Part shown: one piece after another, positions 1 through 12,319 of the stretch
Layout: every line of letters begins with the position of its first letter
Numbering within the stretch: position 1 is the stretch's first letter
The notes under the pieces: model-generated
What the model saw: only the letters and a program-made list of their open reading frames with translations
Told to the model about the DNA's origin: nothing
Database searches by the model: none
Assembly: GCF_023898315.1 (NCBI RefSeq)
Contig: NC_064623.1
Coordinates: forward strand, 21,783,640-21,847,639
Reading direction: 5' to 3'
Source of the DNA: Schistocerca nitens
Lineage: Eukaryota > Arthropoda > Insecta > Orthoptera > Acrididae
Length of the DNA: 64,000 bases
Made by a program: the position numbers and the translations under genes

Positions 1-3000
1 ATGTATTGGACAGCCTGGAGAACAGCGTGAAGCTCTGCAGGAAAAACCGAACACTGGTCAGGAAGCCAAAGTCGATTAGGGGTGTCCCCAACAACATAGG
101 CACTGCCAACACAAAATGATGTTTCAGCCATCAGTGTAAATAAATGTGGCATCCTTCATTTGTGCTCATGTTGTTGTTTTTGTCTTCAGTCCAGAGACTG
201 GTTTGATGCAGCTCTCCATGCTACTCTATTCTGTTCGAGCATCTCCCAGTACCTACTGCAGACTACATCCTTCTGAATCTGTATAGTGCATTCATCTCTT
301 GGTCTCCCTCTATGATTTTTACGTTCCACACTGCTCTCCAATACCAAGTTGGTGATCCCTTGATGCCTCAGAATATGCCCTACCAACCGATCCCTTCATC
401 TAGTCAAGTCATGCCACAAATTTCTTACCTCTGGAATCCTTTAACCATATGAGCAGCAAATGCCTGATGATTAACGAGAGAAGGGGTATTATCCTTGGAA
501 AGCTGACAAAGATCACAGAGCAGGCAGGTCCAGGGGCAGAACCAAGGTAATGCCATATCCCCAGTTGTCAAAGTTTTAGGAAAGTAGAAGGAAAGAGAAC
601 TTACCAGTTGACAGAAGCAGACTCCCGGTGGTAGTAGAGAGGAAGGTTGGCCTGTATACCCTAAATCCAAGGAGGCGTCGAAAAAAAGGTAATGGGCTGG
701 ATTAGCAGGCATGGAAGACAGATGGCTAGCATAACAACTCAGAAGGACAGCTAGCCAATTGGACAGCGGAGGATTAGCAGTCTCAGCATAAAGGCTTTCC
801 ACAGAGCTGGTGTAAAAAGCTCCAGACACTAAAAGTAATCCACAGTGGTGGATAGAGTCGAGACGCCGAAGAATAGACGGCCGAGCAAGAGTCAACTATG
901 CTTCCATAGTCCAATTTTGAGAGCACTAAAGTGTGATAGTGGCGGAGGAGGACTACTCACAGACAGCGAGCTGAAAAATAGGAAATGTGGGATGACCAGC
1001 ACAGTTTTGTCAAACATAGGACCCATGAATTTAGTGACGTCCGCGAACAGAAGGTCGACAGGGCATAGATGTAGGGAAGGCAGAAGAAACTTTATAAGAC
1101 ACCAAAAATTGACACACATGGTCTTACTGGGAGAAATGCGGAAGCCGGTTTCGATGCTCTAAGAGTGGAGGTGACAGACATCCTTGAAGACGTCTGTCAA
1201 GAAAGCTGGTTCGTTGAGAGCTGTAGTAGATCGCAAAATTATCCACAAGGAGGGAGCCCAAGACATCGGGAAGGAGACAATCCATAACTGGATTTATGGT
1301 GATGGCAAACAGTACAACACTTAGCACGGAGCCCTGGAGTACCCCGTTTTCTTGGGGAAAAGTACGGGAGAGAGTAGTGTTCACCTGCACTATAAATGTG
1401 CACTCTGCCATAATTTCACGAATAGAAAGGGGGCAGCCGACCTCTAAAGCCCCAAGAGAGCAGTATGTGGATGATGCCTGTCCTCATACAGGTATCTTAC
1501 GCTCTCACCAGACTGAAAAGTATTGCTACCGTTCGGCGTTTCCTGAGAAGAAAATTGTTCATGATGTAAGTGGAGAGAGCAGCAATATGATCAACTGCAG
1601 AATGATGCTTTCAGGAACCACATTGGGTAGGTGTTAGACTGTGGGACTATAGCCACCAGGCTAAACAGCAATTCACCATATGCTCCAGTACCTTACATAC
1701 ACTACTCTTAAGAGAAATGGGGAGATAGCTAAATGGGAAATTCTTGTCCTTTCCAGGTTTCAGAACAGAAATGAAGATAGCTTCTCGCCATCATCTGGGA
1801 AAGGTACTGTCGGTTCAAATTCAATTATAAAGGTGAAGGAGGTAACGCACACTGTCCTATGATAAATTCACCAACATTTGGATGTGGATACCATCCGGTC
1901 CTGTGGCGGGAGAGCGAGAAGAAGAGAGTGCGAGTGAGTTCCCACATGGAGCAAACAGTATAATAGCTTTCGCTATTTTGAGAGGAGAAAGCAAGAGGTT
2001 GCACTTCCGCTGCACGTTTCTTCGGTAAAAACGCTGGTGGGTAATTTGAAGAGCTCAAAATCTCAGCCAAGTGTTGACCCAGTGAGTTAGAAATTGCGAT
2101 GGGGTCCACTAATGTATCATGTGTGACAGTGAGCCCAGAGACCAGGGAGAAACTAGGCACACCAGATAACCGTCTAATTTTACTCGGAGCTTCTGAGGAG
2201 GGAGTGAAGGTGTTAGAAGAACTAGTAAAGAAGTCCCAGCTTGCCTTCTTGCTATTGTGGATGATGCGACGGCATCATACACGTAACTACTTATAGTGGA
2301 TACAGTTGGCGAAAGTAGGATCGTGGCAGAAAACGTGAAGAGCACGTCCCCGCTCACATATTGCGTCACAGCACACCTCGTTCCACGAAGGAACTGGAGG
2401 GTGCCGGGGCAAATCGGAGGTGTGAGGTACTGAACGTTCCGCAGCTGTAAGGATAACTTCTGTAACATGAGTGACCCGATCATCTACACTAGGAAAGTGA
2501 CGGTCATCTAATGTCGCTAGAGATGAAAAAGTGTCCAATCGGCTTGAGCAAACTTCCATCGTATCGGGCGCATAGATGGCAGTTGTGGCTACAATCGAAG
2601 GACACATGGAAGATGGTCACTGGAGTGTATCAGCAAGAGCGAACTATTCAAAGCGCTGAACTAACTGAACAGTACGGACCGAAAGGTCCAAATGAGAGAA
2701 ATTCATCATGGAGGCAGACAAATGTAGGTTCCCAGTGTTGAGGCAAACAAGATTTGCTTGGTGGAAGAAGTCAATCAATACGGGCCTCACGGACAAGGAC
2801 GCAGGGATCCCCAAAGCGGATGGTGGGCATCGAAGTCCACAACCAGCAAATACGGGGGCGGGGGCTGACCAAGGAGATGAAGGCGATCAGCTCTTGTCAC
2901 TGGTGTGGATGATGGAATGTATACGGTACGAAGAGAGAATGTATGAAAGGGAAAGATGGACAGCAACAGCTTGGAAGGAACTGTTTAAAAAGGGGATAGG

Positions 3001-3232
3001 TTGATAATGGACGTATCATGGAGAAGAATCTTAAGTCCCCATCTGCTGGAGCGCAATTAACAGAGTGGAGATCAAACCAGACTGACTGAAAATTAGGGAA
3101 AACAAAGCAATTGTGGGGATGCAGCATTGTTTCCTGAAGACAGAAGATGACCGGTGAGTAGGATCATAAGAGGATCGACAGTTCATCCTGATTGGCTCTG
3201 ATGCCACGGATATTCCAATGGATACTTGACAG
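1..3232 (-). pseudogene. A1 ORF2 remnant (endonuclease, reverse transcriptase, RNase H)
   Basis: Broken ORF2 of copy A1. The N-terminal endonuclease motif (SIHWNIRG) is readable near 3190-3232, where the start codon has become CTG. Reverse transcriptase fragments lie at about 425-2480, including the motif B region ENGVLQGSVLS near 1340. The catalytic FVDD box of A2 is changed to LVDN, so the polymerase centre is lost. The RNase H coding part lies at 1-160 and is split by an RTE fragment at about 165-447. Many frameshifts and stops separate the pieces. Identification rests on codon-level similarity to the intact ORF2 at 24277-27963 and to the I/LOA/R1 group of RNase H-bearing LINEs. Confidence 0.85.
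165..447 (-). mobile_element. 5'-truncated RTE-like LINE 3' end inserted in A1
   Basis: In A2 the matching RNase H region runs on without this segment, so it is an insertion. The minus-strand frame at 186-386 reads like the C-terminal tail of an RTE-type LINE ORF2, with a GRPRDE box, a later VVCSRYWEM segment and the ending WRAASNQSLD. The low-coordinate end is a short run of GTT repeats (plus-strand sense), as expected for the 3' tail of such elements. A clear target duplication is not visible. Only the last coding part and the 3' tail are present. Confidence 0.7.
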
Positions 3233-3261
3233 AGTGGACAGAGAAGGGAAGAATCTTACCA

Positions 3262-4605
3262 CAGTCGCTCTCAACTGATGAGAGCTAGCTGCTGACAGCA
3301 TGGAACGGCATTCAGCCAAAGGCAGAAGATCCTGATCCATAGGTTGTTCGGGGGCTGCTCCTGCCACCAGCGATTGGCCAGTTGATCGGCTGCCAGCAGT
3401 GCACCTTGGCAATATGGAAGGGTGGTTACCACCAGGTGGCGCTGTAGATGAGAACACAGTGGAGGAGGAAGAGGAGAGGAACTTTGGTTCTTATGAGCTG
3501 TCTTGGAAACAGGACATTGAGATGAAGGAATCGATGGTAGTGAAGTCAGTGTATGTAAAAAAATCTTCAAGTAAGATCTTTTTTTGAAGTCTAGAAGTCT
3601 GATTTTGGGGCTTGCGATTTAGCAGAAGCCAATGAAGAGTGAGCCATAGAGAGAGCAGGTGATAGAGGGGAGGTTGAACAGGCGATCTTTGCGCTGGCCA
3701 ATCTGATGACCGTGCCACTAAAGGTGAGATCAGAAGTCTGCATGGTTGCCTCCTTAGTAGGACGAGGAGATGCAAGGACAGTGCTATATTTACCTGCTGG
3801 AGGCACATTGGGCTTTCAACTGGTGAATAACTTACAAGCAGCAAATGTACACACATTTTCCTTCACTCTGATTTCCTGAATAAGCCGTTCATCTTTGAAA
3901 ATGCGGCAATCTAGTGGAAGCAGCATGGTCACCCATATAATTGATGCAATGAGCGGATGAAGGTGGACAAGCACCCTCATGGGCATCCTTTCCACATGTA
4001 ACACATTTGGCCAGATTGGAACACGACTGGCTGGTATGATTAAACCCCTGACACTGATAGCAACGCATAGGGTTGGGGATGTTAGGGCGAACTGAAATTC
4101 TCATATCCCGCTTTAATGTTCGATGGAAGTTGAACTCTGTCAAATGTCAAGAAGATAGTACAGGTTGGAACCAAGTCCTCATCAGCCCTTTTCACGACTA
4201 TGTACAGCTGTTATGCCCTGCTCAAACAGGTAGTTTTGAATTTCCTCGTTGGACAATGCATCGAGTGAGCATGTATAAAACATCCTGTGTGATGAATTTA
4301 AAGTGCAGTGCGCTTCCACCCAGACAGGGAAGGTGTGTAGTAGTGAAGTTCTCAGCAATTTTTGTGCCTGGAGGGCACTGTGTTTGTAACAAGGTGCCAT
4401 TTCGTAATTGGGAACAAGACTTTACAGGACCTGCAATTGCGTCGACACGTTTCTTAATAATGAAAGGGTTCACTGGAAAAGTCTTGACCTCCATCTGACT
4501 GAGAAACAACAAGGAAATGTAGCACTGATGCGGATACTTCTGAAATGGTCTCATCATCATCTGCAATTTCTGCTCACAGGAGAAAGCCATGGACAATTCT
4601 TCCAC
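3262..4605 (-). pseudogene. A1 ORF1 remnant (zinc-knuckle nucleic-acid-binding protein)
   Basis: Broken ORF1 corresponding to the 460-residue ORF1 of A2. The zinc-knuckle segment is readable at 3889-4143, with CYQCQGFNHTSQSC and CVTCGKDAHEGAC. In the third knuckle the second cysteine is a tyrosine (CINYMGDH). The start codon at about 4605 is GTG instead of ATG. The frame is interrupted repeatedly. In the I group this protein binds the element RNA and forms ribonucleoprotein particles; this copy cannot do so as it stands. Confidence 0.8.
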
Positions 4606-4960
4606 GATTACCGGCATCTCCGATGGTGCACTCCCTTGTGGGGGCCCTCTGAGAGCACTCCCACCTTAGGTGATTGTTCACACGTCAGGTCACACCTCCA
4701 AAGAAACGGACAGAGGGGCCAATCAGCCCTCCCTGGGCCTGGCCATTACCAGGGGGTACATACGTGTCCTACCTGTCTACACGGGGTGGGGAATTACACG
4801 TTACCCCATCACCGGCTACGTGTGGGAACGTGTGGGTCAGCCTTCAGACACGCACAGGGACGAAAGAAAGAGGGAGGGAGGGAGGAACAAAGAAAAGGAA
4901 AGAAGAGGGGTCTCAAATGCCGCAGCGGGGAAGAGGGTAAGGAGAAGAGAAAGACAAACG

Positions 4961-5995
4961 GGGGACAAAGGGAGGGGGGGGACAAAGGGAGGGGGGGGAC
5001 AAAGGGAGGGGGGGGACAAAGGGAGGGGGGGGACAAAGGGAGGGGGGGGACAAAGGGAGGGGGGGGACAAAGGGAGGGGGGGGACAAAGGGAGGGGGGGG
5101 ACAAAGGGAGGGGGGGGACAAAGGGAGGGGGGGGACAAAGGGAGGGGGGGGACAAAGGGAGGGGGGGGACAAAGGGAGGGGGGGGACAAAGGGAGGGGGG
5201 GGACAAAGGGAGGGGGGGGACAAAGGGAGGGGGGGGACAAAGGGAGGGGGGGGACAAAGGGAGGGGGGGGACAAAGGGAGGGGGGGGACAAAGGGAGGGG
5301 GGGGACAAAGGGAGGGGGGGGACAAAGGGAGGGGGGGGACAAAGGGAGGGGGGGGACAAAGGGAGGGGGGGGACAAAGGGAGGGGGGGGACAAAGGGAGG
5401 GGGGGGACAAAGGGAGGGGGGGGACAAAGGGAGGGGGGGGACAAAGGGAGGGGGGGGACAAAGGGAGGGGGGGGACAAAGGGAGGGGGGGGACAAAGGGA
5501 GGGGGGGACAAAGGGAGGGGGGGACAAAGGGAGGGGGGGACAAAGGGAGGGGGGGACAAAGGGAGGGGGGGACAAAGGGAGGGGGGGGACAAAGGGAGGG
5601 GGGGACAAAGGGAGGGGGGGGACAAAGGGAGGGGGGGACAAAGGGAGGGGGGGACAAAGGGAGGGGGGGGACAAAGGGAGGGGGGGGACAAAGGGAGGGG
5701 GGGGGGACAAAGGGAGGGGGGGGACAAAGGGAGGGGGGGGACAAAGGGAGGGGGGGGGACAAAGGGAGGGGGGGACAAAGGGAGGGGGGGGACAAAGGGA
5801 GGGGGGGGACAAAGGGAGGGGGGGGGACAAAGGGAGGGGGGGGACAAAGGGAGGGGGGGACAAAGGGAGGGGGGGGACAAAGGGAGGGGGGGACAAAGGG
5901 AGGGGGGGGACAAAGGGGGGGGGACGAAGGGAGGGGGGGGGACGAAGGGAGGGGGGGGGACGAAGGGAGGGGGGGGACGAAGGGAGGGGGGGACA
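4961..5995. repeat. G-rich 17-bp tandem array in the A1 5' UTR
   Basis: About 60 head-to-tail copies of a unit of about 17 bases (ACAAAGGGA followed by roughly eight G on the plus strand). Units from about 5500 onward vary between 16 and 19 bases, and the last few read ACGAAGGG. In A2 and A3 the same place in the 5' UTR (about 29750-29790 and 56700-56740) holds only a short purine-rich stretch, so the expansion is private to A1. With 17 not divisible by 3 and no stop codon in any phase, all three forward frames and all three reverse frames stay open, which makes long artificial ORFs. Four or more G-runs occur in every 70 bases, so the plus strand has strong G-quadruplex potential. Confidence 0.95.
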
Positions 5996-6062
5996 AAGGG
6001 AAGACAAAGGGAAGACAAAGGGAAGACAAAGGGAAGACAAAGGGAAGACAAAGGGAAGACAG
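5996..6062. repeat. 11-bp tandem array next to the G-rich array
   Basis: Six copies of ACAAAGGGAAG in tandem directly follow the 17-bp array. The unit shares ACAAAGGGA with the larger array, so both probably grew from one purine-rich seed in the 5' UTR, with the small array keeping an older unit form. Confidence 0.9.
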
Positions 6063-6316
6063 ACTTTCCACCATAGAAAGCAAAGAAGACATACTGTCTT
6101 ACAGTTAAAAGCATCTGCCTCCTGACATAGGCATGAAACACACTAAGATAGGGGGAGAAGTGGAAGGCAAGAGGCGGAGGTGAGGGGGGAAGGGAGGATG
6201 TGTAAGTATGTGGAAATGGAAGGTATGCAGCCCAGAAAGGAAAGAGCTGCACTATTTCAGGTTTCCATGCTCACCACGCATATATCCACAAAAGAGTTTT
6301 GGACCCCCTGAGGGGC

Positions 6317-6439
6317 TCAGCAGCAATGTCAGCAGCCTAGTTTCCTGTCAGATTGTCACGACTACAGACCCCACCAGTTTATGGATGAGGCCTGATAGTT
6401 CACAAAATTTCACTACTCTTAAGGGCATGGGGTTAGAGC
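6317..6439. other. Unassigned spacer right of A1
   Basis: Flanking DNA beyond the A1 5' end. I see no coding signal here. It joins an older retroelement remnant at about 6440. Confidence 0.4.
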
Positions 6440-6640
6440 AGATGATACAATTGAAAAGCCTGTGTTACCAAATGTACTATGTGGTTTGATACATGACAGA
6501 GCTATGCTGTAAATACTGAGCAGTGTTCTGACAGCTGATGCCAGATATCGTCTGTACCAATGAAGACACACCAAACACCACGGTCAGAACCATCCGTATA
6601 CAGAAGGGTACCAGTGCTGATTTCCACGCAAAGCACAAGA
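6440..6640 (-). pseudogene. Ancient I-like RNase H fragment
   Basis: The minus strand reads a recognisable RNase H start (LLYTDGSD, near 6597-6620), followed about 25 residues later by a CSVFTA segment that matches the second RNase H block of families A, B and D. Stops interrupt the frame. It is too diverged to assign to a named family here and may belong with the fragment at 7180-7540. Confidence 0.6.
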
Positions 6641-7179
6641 ATGAGGTTAAAAATCTGCTAGCAAGTTAGAAATGAAAGTTTATTAGCCCTTGACCAGGGT
6701 TTTGCTATTTTTTCCAATATCTTCTTCAAAAGTGGTGGCCTTATCACATCACTATGCAGTTGACTTTAGCCTCTAGTGTAAGGTACATCTAACTTATGGA
6801 AGTATTTTGTTCTGTGATGCCTATTCCAATTTTATATTGAAAGAGCCTCTACATGTGGGCATATACTAAACAGTCTCCGATGCACGATATGTGTATTCTG
6901 GCACTACCGAAAGCCATGGCTTGCAATAATTGTTTCAGAAATTTTGTTTGTGACATGAGCCAATTGGGTTCATCTAATCTATTGTGCTAATGAAGCCACA
7001 GCTGCTGAAGCATATATTTTTACAAATATTGAAACCATGGTCAAGAGCTGAAAAAGCCATTTGCAACTTGTTGGCTGATTTTTCAACCTCTTCAGATTTA
7101 CACACTTGCTGTTTTGCAGTCATGTTTAAGATTTTCAAAGGTAGATAAACTTATAGCAATATAGTCAGTCTGGAGTAGT

Positions 7180-7540
7180 GTCTTTTGGATGCAAATTAAG
7201 TCCAAGATGAACATGGGTCGCTGCATGAAGCCAAGGTGGTGAAGGCCTCATTCATTGGGAAAGTGGCAGGTAGCTCAAAATTAAACTGCTAGAGCAAAAG
7301 AAAGCAAATTCCAGGAAGTAACACGCTGACTAATAGAGGATTGACAGGAGGAGGCAGTATAGGATGGGTGGCCAGGCATGGCAGACACACGGCACGTGTA
7401 TTTGCCGACGAGGAAATCGCAGCCTTTAAACACAGGCAGTTTGGCAGCTTGTGTCTACAGATGCAATCGGGCTAGCGTAAAAGGCGCCAGTGACCAAACA
7501 GATGGTACGATTGTGATAGTATCGAGACAGCTTAAGTGGG
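7180..7540 (-). pseudogene. Ancient I-like reverse transcriptase thumb/connection fragment
   Basis: Base-level similarity to B1 around 17260-17610 is visible over most of the length: GCCAAGGTGGTG, then GGTGGCCAGGCATGGCAGAC, TTTGGCAGCTT and GTAAAAGGCGCCAG align with the corresponding B1 bases. No frame remains open. This is an old copy of the region between reverse transcriptase and RNase H in a family B-like element. Confidence 0.6.
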
Positions 7541-8168
7541 TGGTCCAATTTCTTAAATGTCTGCTGAATTTTGTCTTCCATTAGCAAAAACAAAACATTG
7601 ATGAATGTAGTCGGGAAGTTTAGTTTAAAAATGAAGTGTACATGCTAGCAAACATAACGAAACTGATCGTTATTAAAACCAAAGAATTAAATTTAAGCAG
7701 AAGAGCAAAAAGTAGATACAAAAGAATGCTAGTGTTATGAACTGGATTAGTGGTGCTAATATAAAAGTTGGGTTCATGACTGCCCTCTTAGTGTCAATGG
7801 CGTCTAGGATTGAGCTGCATTCCCCATTTGCCTCATGTGACTACTGTTTTGTTGTTTCATGACAGAAGTGGCCACGGAGGGTGACTTTAAATGAGAAGAT
7901 TTGACTCCAGTTCACGTATTACTTCATTTATTCCGTGTGGATTACTCTCACTTTTGATACTGTTTAATATTTTTAACTGGTGAATGGGTTGACTAGCAAG
8001 GAGTTCTGGTTGACTTAATTCATGCACGATCTCCTCTGCAACAACTTTTCCTAAATGGAGGGAACACTATGAAGCATTTGTCACTTTTTGTTCATTTTTC
8101 TCTGTGCTATTTACATTCTACATAAGATCTGAGTGTTGACAATTATTGATACGTCTTTATATTTTCAG
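7541..8168. other. No gene seen; AT-rich sequence before host exon
   Basis: AT-rich sequence without a convincing frame or repeat family. If the exon call at 8169 is right, this is intron sequence. It ends in a good acceptor (TATATTTTCAG). Confidence 0.4.
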
Positions 8169-8255
8169 GAGTGCCCAATGAGATAAAGAGGCAATTTTTG
8201 AATGGTGTATCTCAATGTTGGAGACAGTATTTTTCAAAGTGGAGAAAGAATGAAG
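8169..8255 (+). CDS. Candidate internal exon of an unidentified host gene
   Basis: An 87-base open segment bounded by a strong acceptor (TATATTTTCAG, ending at 8168) and a donor (AAG|GTACAT, at 8256). Read with two bases completing the previous codon, it gives VPNEIKRQFLNG, a WRQYFSKWRKNE segment and one left-over base. That phase fits the next candidate exon at 14926. No retroelement similarity is visible, and the sequence looks like ordinary protein. I do not recognise the family. The upstream exon is not identified and may lie outside the window, since the flanking DNA is mostly retrotransposon. Confidence rests on splice sites, phase and continuity with two further exons, not on homology. 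Confidence 0.5.
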
Positions 8256-9779
8256 GTACATAAGTTCATTTGTTGTTTTCGCTGAAGCTAATTTATTTGC
8301 AGTTCATAATGAACTCTGTTGGCGAAGCATTCTGGATTAGTCCATTGTTTCAACCTACCAAAGGTAAGGTAACTATGAGAAAAAGATGGAATAACCATTT
8401 TATTGTAAGGCATACATTAACAGATTTTCAATCAAATGATACATATAAAAAGATTACTAAACTACTACATATCAACATTACAACAGCACTCAAATGTACA
8501 GTAATATCACACAAACAGTGGCAGGGGGAAGGGAATATAGAGCTCCATTACACATTTCATCACACATATCACCACTGTCAGGAATTCTTCAAAGTGACCT
8601 TTGCAGGTCCTTGGACATGTTGTAACACACGACCAACTATCTGCCATCACACAACACACTCCCAAGATGGTAATGAAGATTTGCCTCACTTGTGTAATGT
8701 GTGAACACACATTCCATGCACCATTCAAATCTATAAATTGCCCAAGGCTTGTCATGTCCATGGGTTTTTTCCTGGGTGCACAACAGTTTCAGACATGGTA
8801 GAGAACACTTTTGTTGCCAGCAACATTTCCATTTATCAGTGGCATTGAATTCATTTTCAGTATGAAACATGGCCATGGTATGAATGAAATTCCTTGACAA
8901 TTGTTTTTGATTCACAGGGAATGTATCATACAATATTTGAAAGTTCATGTTATAGACAGTCATCTGGTATATGTGTAAGTGTACTTTTCCATCTTCCATA
9001 AGGAGGTGGAATGTGACAAGATAGATAACCAATGTGTGGAAATGGATTGTACACACTTACTGACAGTGGACATTGATTGGTTAAGTTCCTCATCTTTTTC
9101 ATAGATGGACTATTCAGCTAGATTGGCACACAGTAGATGTACTCTGCTATTGAGTGGAGAGAGTGTGCTGATGCTGCCCAACTAGACCACAGAGCTTGGG
9201 CAGAATACTTTTTGTGCTTTTCAGCTTTCCAGGTGTTGGCATTAAGTGTTACTTCAAAGGAAGTGTCATATCCCAAACTATTCTGGATGCATGTTATGAG
9301 AACTTCTCCCTTAAAATGGACATGAACAGCTGTGTGTGCCAGTGTTTGACAAATCAAAACATGCAATTTCAGTTTTAGTAACCACCCTTTATTGAAGTAT
9401 TGGGTGAAGATATCTCAATCAGAAGTTGTTGCAAACTTCTGTGCTGTATAGATGTTGACCAATCATATGCATAGCCAAAGTATGCGGGTTGTATTAGATA
9501 AATATCACATACCTTTAAATTGAACTAGACAGAATTGAGGACTGATCTTTGTGCTAAGCCATTATGCAATACTTCTGTTCAGATACTGTCATTCCTTTTA
9601 GTTATAACAAATTTATTTATAACTAATATGTTGTCAAAGTTTCATTGCCATGAATTACAACTTGTTCCACAAATATGGACAAAGATCTAAAGCCAAGAAG
9701 CACAGGCAGTTGGATAATCCCGAAGATACCCAGATAAAATGAACTTGCAAGACACGAATATCCAGTGACTACTGACATT
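8256..9779. other. Presumed intron with unassigned minus-strand frames
   Basis: Between the first two candidate exons. Two moderate minus-strand frames (8637-9056 and 9118-9366) show no motif I know and sit in AT-rich DNA. They could be remnants of an old mobile element, but nothing supports a specific call. Confidence 0.3.
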
Positions 9780-11805
9780 CAATGCTTTGACTCACAAATT
9801 GTAGAAATTCAATGTGGTAAGGAAGCTAGAAAATCTGAAGAAGAAATTTGAATGTTCAATCTGGATGTAGTTGCAGTCAGTGAAATGATTAGGAAGGAAA
9901 TCATTTCCGTTAAGATGAATTTGTCATGAGCAGAAATGTGGGGCAGAGGCTGAGTCACTGAATGTTCTAATCCCACAAGAGAACACTACATGGACAGAAC
10001 AAACAGTCTGAAAAACAACTTCTTATACCAGGTACACTAGCCAGAGGTGCACAATAACAGTGAGGTAACACTTTTGTCAAGGTAAACATGACAGAGGTGG
10101 CTAGCGCTGTCTCTAGAACATGTTAACTGGCCATTGGAGTGCATGGATGTGAGACTGTGTGCATCCACAAGTGGCAACCTCTGGTCATTTAACTTCTAGC
10201 TGCATCTGACTTGCATGGTGCACAGTACAATTGCCTAAAAAGATTTTGGGTGTGGATCTGTGCAGGTCAGTACAGCAGACAATTCAGTAGTAAGATTATT
10301 CTCATCAGAATTGACAGGTTATGGTTCAGGTTTATCTGCCAATGTCAATGTGATAATGAGAGGTTGAAAGTATTACAAAATGCATATGTACAGAGAATGG
10401 AAATCTAATAATCATGAGTGATTGGAATGCTATAGTAGGCAATGTAATAGAAGACAGTTGAAGAGAGAGCGCTTAGCAATAGGAGTGATGAAATAAAAAC
10501 AAATTCAATTGTTCTGTAAGTTTGTTATTAATTATGAATATGCTATTTGAAAATTACTAGAGGAAAAGTGTATTTGGAAGTAGTCCAAGGCAATGAGAAG
10601 TGTCTAGCTGGATTACATCACTTTCAGACATTTTGTAAAATCTGATACTGGATTGCAAGGTGCACCCAGGAGCAGGTAGAGATTATCACAATTTAGTAAT
10701 TATGAGCAATATGCTAAGGTCTAAGAGAATAGTCCAGAACTATTAGTGGTGGAGGAAGTGGGGTACTTTGAAGAATGGAATGGGTTTGAAGTTCTCTGAA
10801 GTAATAAACAGTGTGGTGATTAATACTGCAATAGACAGGCCAGTTGAGCAATGGACTTATTTGAAAAGGGCAATCAAGAGTTGGACAGACAAATCGAAGT
10901 ATGCATGAGGTAACAATAAATTTTACAGAAGAAATAACGAAACTGATTCATGAAGTAAGGAAGAACAAAAATGTGCAGAAAGGGACAGAAATACATTAAT
11001 TTAAGTCACTTATGAGTGAAATGAACAGGAAAGCAGAGAAGCTGAATTGAAATGACTGCAGAAAAAATTTGAAGAAATCAAACATGAAATGGTCATTGGT
11101 TGGACTATTCAGCATGTAAGAAAGTCAAAGCAACCTTTGGTGCAAATTAAAATCAAAGGAACAAACAATGAGAGTGCAAAAGTAATTCCACTGTTGAGCT
11201 TACAGGAATGAGCTGACAGGTGGAAAGATTATATTAAGGCTTCCATGTCTGGTAGGATTTGATGACATTACAGAAGAAATACAAGATATAGGTGATGCAA
11301 TTAAGATTAGGAGTTTAAAAAAGTATTTGGAGACCTGCAATCAGATAATGCTGGAGGCACAAAAAGTAATGTCTGATGTCCTAAAACCACCAGTGGAGGA
11401 GTGTGGGGGGAAGCAGTATGGGAGGGGAGGGGGAATCACTTCTGGAACAATTATGTAGAAGTCAATTACATATTGTGTTAAACCAGGAAACGAGCATTTA
11501 CATGTTTGGCATCTGGTTTTACAGAGGAATGATTAATTCAGTGGACTGATATGGTAAGAAATTGAGAGCTTCACCACAAGAACAGTGACAGGAAGGGACA
11601 AAATGAAAGGGCATGTGTTAATAGGGCAACAAGTAACTTCCATCATACTTTAGGGATCTATAGAGTTAATAGTTTCAGGAGATGGCAGAGTTTGGAATAT
11701 GTCCAGAAAATAATTAGGTGTGTTATAGTGTGAGGTTAAGTAGCTGGGATAGGAGAGGAGTTCACAGTGGGCCACATCAGCCAGAAGACTGATAAAAATA
11801 TCAGT
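9780..11805 (+). mobile_element. Decayed RTE-like LINE, plus strand
   Basis: Scattered but ordered similarity to an RTE-type ORF. An endonuclease piece reading LDVVAVSEM lies near 9860. IIMSDWNAIVGN near 10407-10443 matches the aspartate-containing endonuclease motif. Near 10650 a segment ending AGRDYHNLVIM corresponds to the final endonuclease block, with DYH where the family has SDH. A piece near 11220 reads RWKDYI. Near 11760-11805 a degenerate version of the RTE C-terminal tail is followed by an AT-rich end. Stops are frequent in all frames. The element lies in the presumed intron of the host gene, in the same orientation. Confidence 0.5.
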
Positions 11806-11929
11806 ACTCCCTATGAACTCTTCTGGATAATATTCAACAAATTTGATAAGAGAAAACTTTTACTGTAAATCTGTGGATAAAATGCCTAATATTTTGGTCA
11901 GTTGTCTAAAATACAATCAAGGTAGTCCA

Positions 11930-12290
11930 CCACATGCTATTTTTGTGGCATCCTATAATGCAGTAATGTCCTGCTTCATTTGTCTCATTCCATGATGTAA
12001 TTCACTCAGCATCATTTTAGACATTTCTCTCTTGTTATTTGTCTTATAATCCCTTTTAAAGATGCTATCCACTGTGTTTAACTGCTATTCCAAGTGGTCT
12101 TCCATATCTCAGAATTAAAATTCTGTCACAAACCTCAATGTTTTCTTTTCAACTTATTTTTTAAACTTCTTGTTCAATGTACAGACTTAATAGCATTGTG
12201 GATGAGCTCCAGTCCTCTCACTCCATTCCAAAACATTCCGATTATGTGCCTTACAATCATTACAACTGCAGTGTGACATCTGCACGAATT
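11930..12290 (-). pseudogene. RTE-like reverse transcriptase fragment
   Basis: The minus strand resembles the palm region downstream of the catalytic aspartates in RTE-type LINEs, reading LEWQLNTVDSIFKRDYK and then a lysine-rich stretch. The catalytic box itself is degraded. Stops occur. It is separate from the C-terminal fragment at 12860-13330, because that piece lies on the wrong side to be its continuation. Confidence 0.4.
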
Positions 12291-12319
12291 CCAAATAACT
12301 TCTCTCTTCATGTGAAGAA

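Larger units (their letters stand above)
1..6316 (-). mobile_element. A1: decayed family A I-like non-LTR retrotransposon (3' end outside window)
   Basis: Minus-strand LINE copy that aligns along its length with the intact copy at 24081-30185. It runs from the 5' end at about 6316 through 5' UTR, ORF1 and ORF2, and leaves the window inside the RNase H domain at base 1. The 5' end falls just after the GGTCC hairpin that also starts copies A2 and A3. The 5' UTR carries a large private G-rich tandem expansion, and an RTE fragment interrupts the RNase H coding region. No duplication can be checked because the 3' end is missing. Both reading frames are broken many times, so it is a dead copy. Confidence 0.9.

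Noticed and set aside
4961..5995. CRISPR-like array
   Set aside because: The units are contiguous with no unique spacers, and the context is a eukaryotic LINE 5' UTR.
4408..6252. Long frames (375-566 codons, Gly/Arg/Lys-rich or Pro/Ser/Leu-rich) on both strands
   Set aside because: They are created by the 17-bp G-rich array, which is stop-free in every phase. They change frame freely and have no conserved ends, and the array is absent from A2 and A3.
8637..9366. Minus-strand protein genes at 8637-9056 and 9118-9366
   Set aside because: No recognised motif, His/Cys/Met-rich low-GC composition, stops between them and no splice signals that would join them.
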